NCBI GenBank assembly: GCA_965243145.1
Contig: CBDEUB010000002.1
Span: 248,001-312,000, forward strand
Direction: 5' to 3'
Source of the DNA: CBDBLK01 sp965243145
GTDB taxonomy: Bacteria > Bdellovibrionota > Bacteriovoracia > Bacteriovoracales > Bacteriovoracaceae
Length of the DNA: 64,000 bases
The notes beneath the pieces were generated by a model that worked only from the letters and a program-made list of their open reading frames with translations, did not search any database and was not told the origin of the DNA. Shown here piece by piece: positions 59,824 through 64,000 of the stretch (within the stretch, counting starts at the first letter, position 1; each line of letters opens with the position of its first letter). A program made the position numbers and the translations under genes.

Positions 59824-62465
59824 ATGAAGTTTGGTAAGTTCTTTAGGGCGTTTGTGACGCCCCCCCCCGAAAGGTTCTCCTAAGTTTAAGAGCAAAGAGT
59901 GGTTTTGCCCTGATAGGGGTGTTTGCGCTGGGAGCAGTGGTGGCGTATTCGTCGTCGAAGATGCTCCACCGTGCGATTCTGCAACAAAAGGTAACAATTG
60001 ATTTCAAGGCAAAGTTTGATCGGGGAGCGCTTTTCCGGCAAATCTCCATGAGGATGTCGAACCACTACTCATGTTTGAGTACTTTGGGTGGATTGGGTGC
60101 CAGTATTGTGGACGGGCAGAGTCTTACGGGGATTAAGAATCGTGTGGGGCAGTCCAGTTTTTTAGTGGGGCAGAAGTACGGGCGGAATAATAACTCGGTT
60201 ATTTTTGTTTCTGCAAAGTTGACTAATTTGTCTGGGAATAGTGTGGACTTGGAAGTGGTGCTGGCGATGTGGAATAAGCTCAGCAAGAAGACGGGGAACA
60301 GGAAGAGGAAAGTGTACCCCTTAACCTTTAGTGGTACTCGCAACAACATTACGGGTTGCCATTTGAGGAACTCGAACTTGATCGCCGAGTCGAATGAGGA
60401 GCTGTGTCGGAATATCAAGGGTATGGAGTGGGATGCGGTTGGGAAGAAGTGCAAGTACAAGTTTCTGCCGACTGATCCGAGTAAGGCATCCAGGGGATTT
60501 AGTTCTCTGGGGATAGTTCAAGACTGTGACCCTATTTGGACACCGGATCACCGCAATTGGTGTGGTGGTGAGACGGTGAGGCAGAGTAATGGTTGTGGAG
60601 GGACTAGGGACGGGATGGGGACGAAACCGTCGAAGTGGAGTCCTGAGAGGGGACTTTACTGCGATGATGCGACTTTTACTCAGACGGAGGGATGCTGCCG
60701 TGGATATTCTAACTGTTTAAAGGACACCCGCACGGTTACGGGGAGCAATATCACTCCCTGGGCACCGGAAAGGAGTGTGTACTGTCCCGGAGAAAGTTTT
60801 ACCCAGACTCGTCCCTGCTGTGCGACGGGAGTCACCAACACCAACAATTGCCAGAGCAGTCGCAATACGACGGGCACCAGTCCCGCTCCCTGGATTCCCA
60901 ACAGGAACCTTTATTGTGCTGGCGCAAGTTTTACTCAAACCAGGGCATGTTGTCTTTCTGGCGTTACCAGCACCAATAATTGCGTGGACAGTAGAACGAC
61001 AACGGGGACAAAGAATCCCCCTTGGACGCCCTCGCCGAGCACCAAGTGCCGTGGGGTGAATTTTACTCAAACCCGGGCGTGTTGTCCTTCGGGCGTTACC
61101 AGCACCAACAATTGTTCCGATAGTCGATCGGCGGTGGGCGCTAAGTGTTGTGCTACTTGCAATCCCAATTTCACTCTAAATACAAATACTTGTACTTGTG
61201 AATGTAACAGGAGTTGTAGTGCCGATTTTACTTTGGATAGTAGCACTTGTTCGTGTAAGTGTACCAAGACTTGTCCCTATGGACAAACCTTGGATAGCAG
61301 CACTTGCACTTGCAAGGCAGCGTGTCCGGGAACCAATTGCAGTGGCAATTTTAATGTCAATTTCAACACCTGTTCTTGTGAGTGCAATCACACTTGTAGT
61401 GACAATTTCACTTTGGACAGCAATTCCTGTTCGTGCAAGTGCAACAAAAGCTGTTCGGTGGGACAGGTTTTGGATAACAGCACTTGCTCCTGCAAGGCAG
61501 CGTGTCCAGGGACGACATGCCAGTCTCCCAAAGTCATAGATTATAATAGTTGTTCGTGTAAGTGCAATAACACTTGCGGTTCTGATTTTACCGGACAGGA
61601 TTCCAACACTTGTGCCTGTCAATGCAATAAGAATTGTCCTACAGGGCAGGCGTTGGATTCCTCGACTTGTACTTGCAGCGCCGCCTGTCCGGGGCTTAAT
61701 TGTAATCTGCCTAAGCGTCCCGATTATGCGAGTTGCTCTTGTAAATGCCGTCCTTGCAACTCCCCTTGGACTGGGGTAAATCCCAATACCTGTGTCTGCC
61801 AATGTAATAAAAGTTGCCCCGGACAACAGTTTTTAGATTCGGCGACTTGCACTTGTAAGATTCCAACATGTAATTCTGGTTATACCTGGGATACAAATTC
61901 CAACTCCTGCAAGTGCACCAGAACTTGCACCAGTCCGCAGACCTTGGATTCTGCGACTTGTACCTGCAAGGCACCTTGTAATAAAAACTGCAGAGAGTTA
62001 CAGGTTCTCGATTTGAACAGTTGTACTTGTAAGTGTATCAATGCGTTCGCCTTTATCAGTAATGTCGAGTTTATAAATAGCGGAAGAGGTTGTACCTTTC
62101 GTCGGCGTTGCCAACCCAGCTATTGTGGTGGCAATGTCAGTAGGACAGATTATGGGCCTTGCGGTTGTAGAAGTGGTTCTATGGTGTCTGACTGTGGAAG
62201 TGCTGGTGGAAAATTATTTTGGAATACATGTGTTCGTCAAGGGGCCTGTGGTTCAAGTTATAAGACTTGTGTTACGGGAATCCCCATGGAAGTTCCCGGT
62301 TTGCCGTCGGGAACTTGGCTTTGTACTAATGTCAATGCTTACGACTCTACAATAGCTCAAGGTGTAACCACAAAATATATAATCCCAGGTAGTGCAACAT
62401 TTCCATACAGGGGAGTTCTTTGTCCTGCAGGCAATTGGCAAGGTCAAAGTTTAAATTTCCCCTGA
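59824..62465 (+). CDS. large cysteine-rich, prepilin-anchored adhesin; start separated by a poly-C frameshift
   Basis: ATG 59824 opens MKFGKFFRAFVTPPPERFS and stops. One extra C in the C9 tract (59860-59868) would instead give MKFGKFFRAFVTPPPRKVLL joined to SLRAKSGFALIGVFALGAVV, a prepilin-like leader and helix matching the paralogue at 32570-33925. From there the frame is open to 62465 (first internal GTG 59919). The protein has a shared N-terminal domain (LSTLGGLGASIVDGQSL), five units with FTQTxxCC (about 60660-61090), and then some ten Cys-rich units of the CxCKCNKSC type with LDSSTCTC to 62030. A unique C-terminal region ends it. It is probably a fibre-like adhesin exported by pilus or type II machinery. 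Confidence 0.78.
59860..59868 (+). repeat. C9 homopolymer tract in the adhesin leader
   Basis: Nine consecutive C after GACG. Nine leave the ATG frame closed after 19 codons; ten would join it to the long frame. The paralogue has a shorter CCCCCC at the homologous place (LTPPF). Confidence 0.85.
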
Positions 62466-62493
62466 TGCTAAAACGCTCTGGGAACAAAATCGA

Positions 62494-62760
62494 TTAGGCC
62501 GCTGATGCAGGGGAGATCAATTTTCCATCTATGGCAACTGTATCCCCGTGTATGGCATAACCATTTGGCCAAGTTAAGGCCCCATAGTCGAGAAAAACTT
62601 GTTTAAAAAAATCGGGACTCTTGAGTGGAATGACCATTTCCCCGTCTTCTTGATTGACAAACGACATATCATAATGGTAAATTTCTCCATTTTCCATTTT
62701 ACATTCAAGCAAAAAATCTCCCACAACTTTGATTTCAAAAATTTTTCTAATCTCAATCAT
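62494..62760 (-). CDS. DUF2442 family protein
   Basis: 88 residues: KVVGDFLLECKMENGEIYHY and FFKQVFLDYGALTWPNGYAI match DUF2442. It usually follows a DUF4160 gene, as here, with a 4-base ATGA overlap. The pair has toxin-antitoxin-like distribution, but its function is unproven. Confidence 0.88.
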   Translation of the reverse strand: MIEIRKIFEIKVVGDFLLECKMENGEIYHYDMSFVNQEDGEMVIPLKSPDFFKQVFLDYGALTWPNGYAIHGDTVAIDGKLISPASAA

Positions 62761-63020
62761 TCGTCGGCCCCCCTAATGCGCATAAATCCTTTTCCTTTCA
62801 TCATCATTTCCCAGTTTTGCAAAAGTTTATCCCTGTGCTCTTCGGCCCATTTGTTGACGATTTTATCAATTTTGTTGGGCATAAAACCTTTTATTCTTTT
62901 GGCCTTTTTTATATCGTAGACGGCCTCTGCTCCTTGGTATGAAGCGTGGAAATGAGGAGGATTGTGCTCTCTCCAAAACATGCTTATGTATATTCCATAA
63001 AATTGTGCTATTAAGGGCAC
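62757..63020 (-). CDS. DUF4160 family protein
   Basis: 87 residues from GTG 63020 (AGAGG site). ISMFWREHNPPHFHASYQG is the DUF4160 signature. It is coupled to DUF2442 downstream. The pair is AT-rich and lies in a low-GGCC stretch, consistent with an acquired module. Confidence 0.88.
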   Translation of the reverse strand: MPLIAQFYGIYISMFWREHNPPHFHASYQGAEAVYDIKKAKRIKGFMPNKIDKIVNKWAEEHRDKLLQNWEMMMKGKGFMRIRGADE

Positions 63021-63276
63021 GATTAAACCTCTTTCTCTATAACCAATAGCGAGTGTTGAGCACAGATTGATAAGTGCACCCTACTTCCCGACATTAGGCG
63101 GAGACAGGTGGTAATGTCAATAGAAAATTCTACTTCAAAGGCCAGAATTTCAATGATTTTTAAATTAATGCATGGGGTCTATAAAAATGGTACACTAAAT
63201 TTTCCCAGTTCGACCACGATAAAATTGAGTGCCTGGGTAAAAATGGCCATCCGTGTGCTGGCCTCCTGAGAGGTTA

Positions 63277-63319
63277 AACTTCCCCCCGTTCCCGCCGAAG
63301 AAGTGAGGGAGGGGGAAGT
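63277..63319 (+). promoter_or_regulatory. inverted repeat that covers the ribosome site of the 63322 gene
   Basis: ACTTCCCCC (63278-63286) is perfectly complementary to GGGGGAAGT (63311-63319), which contains the Shine-Dalgarno just before ATG 63322. Pairing would hide it. The rest of 63021-63277 has no gene; it shows possible TATAAAA and TACACT promoter boxes near 63180-63196. Confidence 0.5.
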
Positions 63320-63321
63320 CC

Positions 63322-64000
63322 ATGCTGTCCACTTTTTCGGAGTTTCAATTTTACCAGTCCATCCGCCTGCCAGTGGCCACTGCCGATGGGGTGCATTTTT
63401 CGGTGCAGGGGCAAAACGAATGGGGCAAAGAGGTCGATCTCAGAGATTGCCAATTGGAGGATGTCTCCCTGCGGGGCCTTAGCTTTTCCACTACCCAGCG
63501 GGTGAATAAGGGAGGCGTACTCAGCATCTTTATCCAGTTTAAAAAATACCGCCTGGAACTCTTAGGGAGAGTGGTGCGTTCTTTTTGCCGCTCCCTGGAG
63601 AGTGAGAGGGTAAGTTATGCGGTGGAACTGGACGAAGAGGCGCGCATGGGCCACTTCCTGGAGGCCCTGGTGGCCAGTTTTACTCCCCAAAAGCTCAAAG
63701 ATTGCCTGGTGAAATCGGTTCTGAGAGGCAGTGATTGGAATCATACCAGCAGCATGGAAATGATTGCCCTGTTGCTCTCCACTCTGCGCGATGTGGCCTC
63801 TGTCAAAGAGAGTGGGGCCTTTTTGCAGGCCGCTCTGGAGGAAGTGATCAAAGTAGTGGGTGCCGAACGGGCCTGCATCTCGGTGATCGATGACAGTGGC
63901 AAACAACTGGAAAGGGCCGCAGTGGCCCCCGCTGATAAGGCCTTCGAGGGAGAAAAGTTTGATTGCCGGGCGGGAGTGGCGGGAACCGTCTACAGTTTGG
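63322..64000 (+). CDS. PilZ/GAF-like signalling protein (3' end outside window)
   Basis: Open from ATG 63322 to the window end (at least 226 residues). The first 105 residues resemble a PilZ-type beta-barrel (LRDCQLEDVSLRGLSFSTTQ; KYRLELLGRVVRSF), though the RxxxR motif is not clear. From about 155 a GAF-like domain begins (ALEEVIKVVGAERACISVID, then CRAGVAGTVYS). This order is common in bacterial enhancer-binding or cyclic-dinucleotide signalling proteins. What follows (kinase, AAA or HD) cannot be seen. Confidence 0.75.
   Translation, partial: MLSTFSEFQFYQSIRLPVATADGVHFSVQGQNEWGKEVDLRDCQLEDVSLRGLSFSTTQRVNKGGVLSIFIQFKKYRLELLGRVVRSFCRSLESERVSYAVELDEEARMGHFLEALVASFTPQKLKDCLVKSVLRGSDWNHTSSMEMIALLLSTLRDVASVKESGAFLQAALEEVIKVVGAERACISVIDDSGKQLERAAVAPADKAFEGEKFDCRAGVAGTVYSL

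Noticed and set aside
59919..59921. GTG as true start of the large adhesin
   Set aside because: It falls inside the hydrophobic helix; the upstream codons match the paralogue's prepilin leader.
61150..62030. Regular DNA periodicity in the adhesin as a CRISPR or satellite array
   Set aside because: The periodicity is coding (cysteine-rich protein repeats) and the units are diverged with an open frame.

Overview
The window is a mostly G+C-rich, gene-dense bacterial chromosome segment with overlapping genes, many signal peptides and lipoproteins, and no rRNA. Its core genes are leuS, gltX, sucC-sucD-ndk, carD, uvrB, a fused isobutyryl-CoA mutase (icmF), a fused branched-chain 2-oxoacid dehydrogenase E1, alr and a soluble lytic transglycosylase. 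With a Gld-like ABC cluster and prepilin-anchored cysteine-rich surface proteins, this best fits the Bdellovibrionota or a neighbouring lineage (former Deltaproteobacteria). That assignment is inferred from gene content, not from a marker-gene comparison.

Layout. 1-2008: AT-rich three-gene operon ending in a ComEC-like metallo-beta-lactamase-fold protein. 2.0-7.9 kb: ABC exporter of GldA/GldF/GldG type, membrane proteins and a GHMP kinase. 7.9-16.1 kb (minus strand): alr, a receiver-like protein, a decayed HicAB pair, an exported SpoT-like HD hydrolase, leuS and a secreted protein. 16.2-25.5 kb: fused E1 dehydrogenase, a nuclease-like coiled-coil protein, an AT-rich pair with a GH19-like lytic enzyme, a sigma factor that begins with a signal peptide, and icmF. 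25.6-28.2 kb: accessory patch with MNT/HEPN toxin-antitoxin, tRNA-Leu(GAG), a paralogous nuclease-like gene, a degenerate second tRNA-Leu and a broken HicAB. 28.2-38.6 kb: secreted and surface proteins, a phosphoesterase, a pentapeptide-repeat protein and a DUF4143 ATPase. 38.8-43.9 kb: sucCD-ndk-carD-uvrB. 43.9-54.6 kb: signalling genes, small lipoproteins, a phosphopantetheinyl transferase, an IscA-like protein, a HIT protein, Slt and an HD-GYP-like regulator. 54.6-64 kb: a secreted protein made of 30-residue repeats, gltX, an M14 carboxypeptidase, a large cysteine-rich adhesin with a poly-C tract, DUF4160/DUF2442, and a PilZ/GAF-like regulator running off the end.

The strongest candidate for something undescribed is a dispersed palindromic element present four times (about 6163, 14345, 24833 and 29403). 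It keeps one reading frame and has inserted into, or directly in front of, protein genes. The three complete copies have terminal arms of different sequence, yet each pair is perfectly self-complementary. It behaves like the palindromic elements of Rickettsia but looks unrelated in sequence.

Other notable points are two cytoplasmic-type regulators carrying signal peptides (an RpoH-like sigma factor and a RelA/SpoT-type HD hydrolase), a probable phase-variable adhesin, an ndk gene that seems to start with ATC, and a strong excess of GGCC that is missing from the AT-rich genes.
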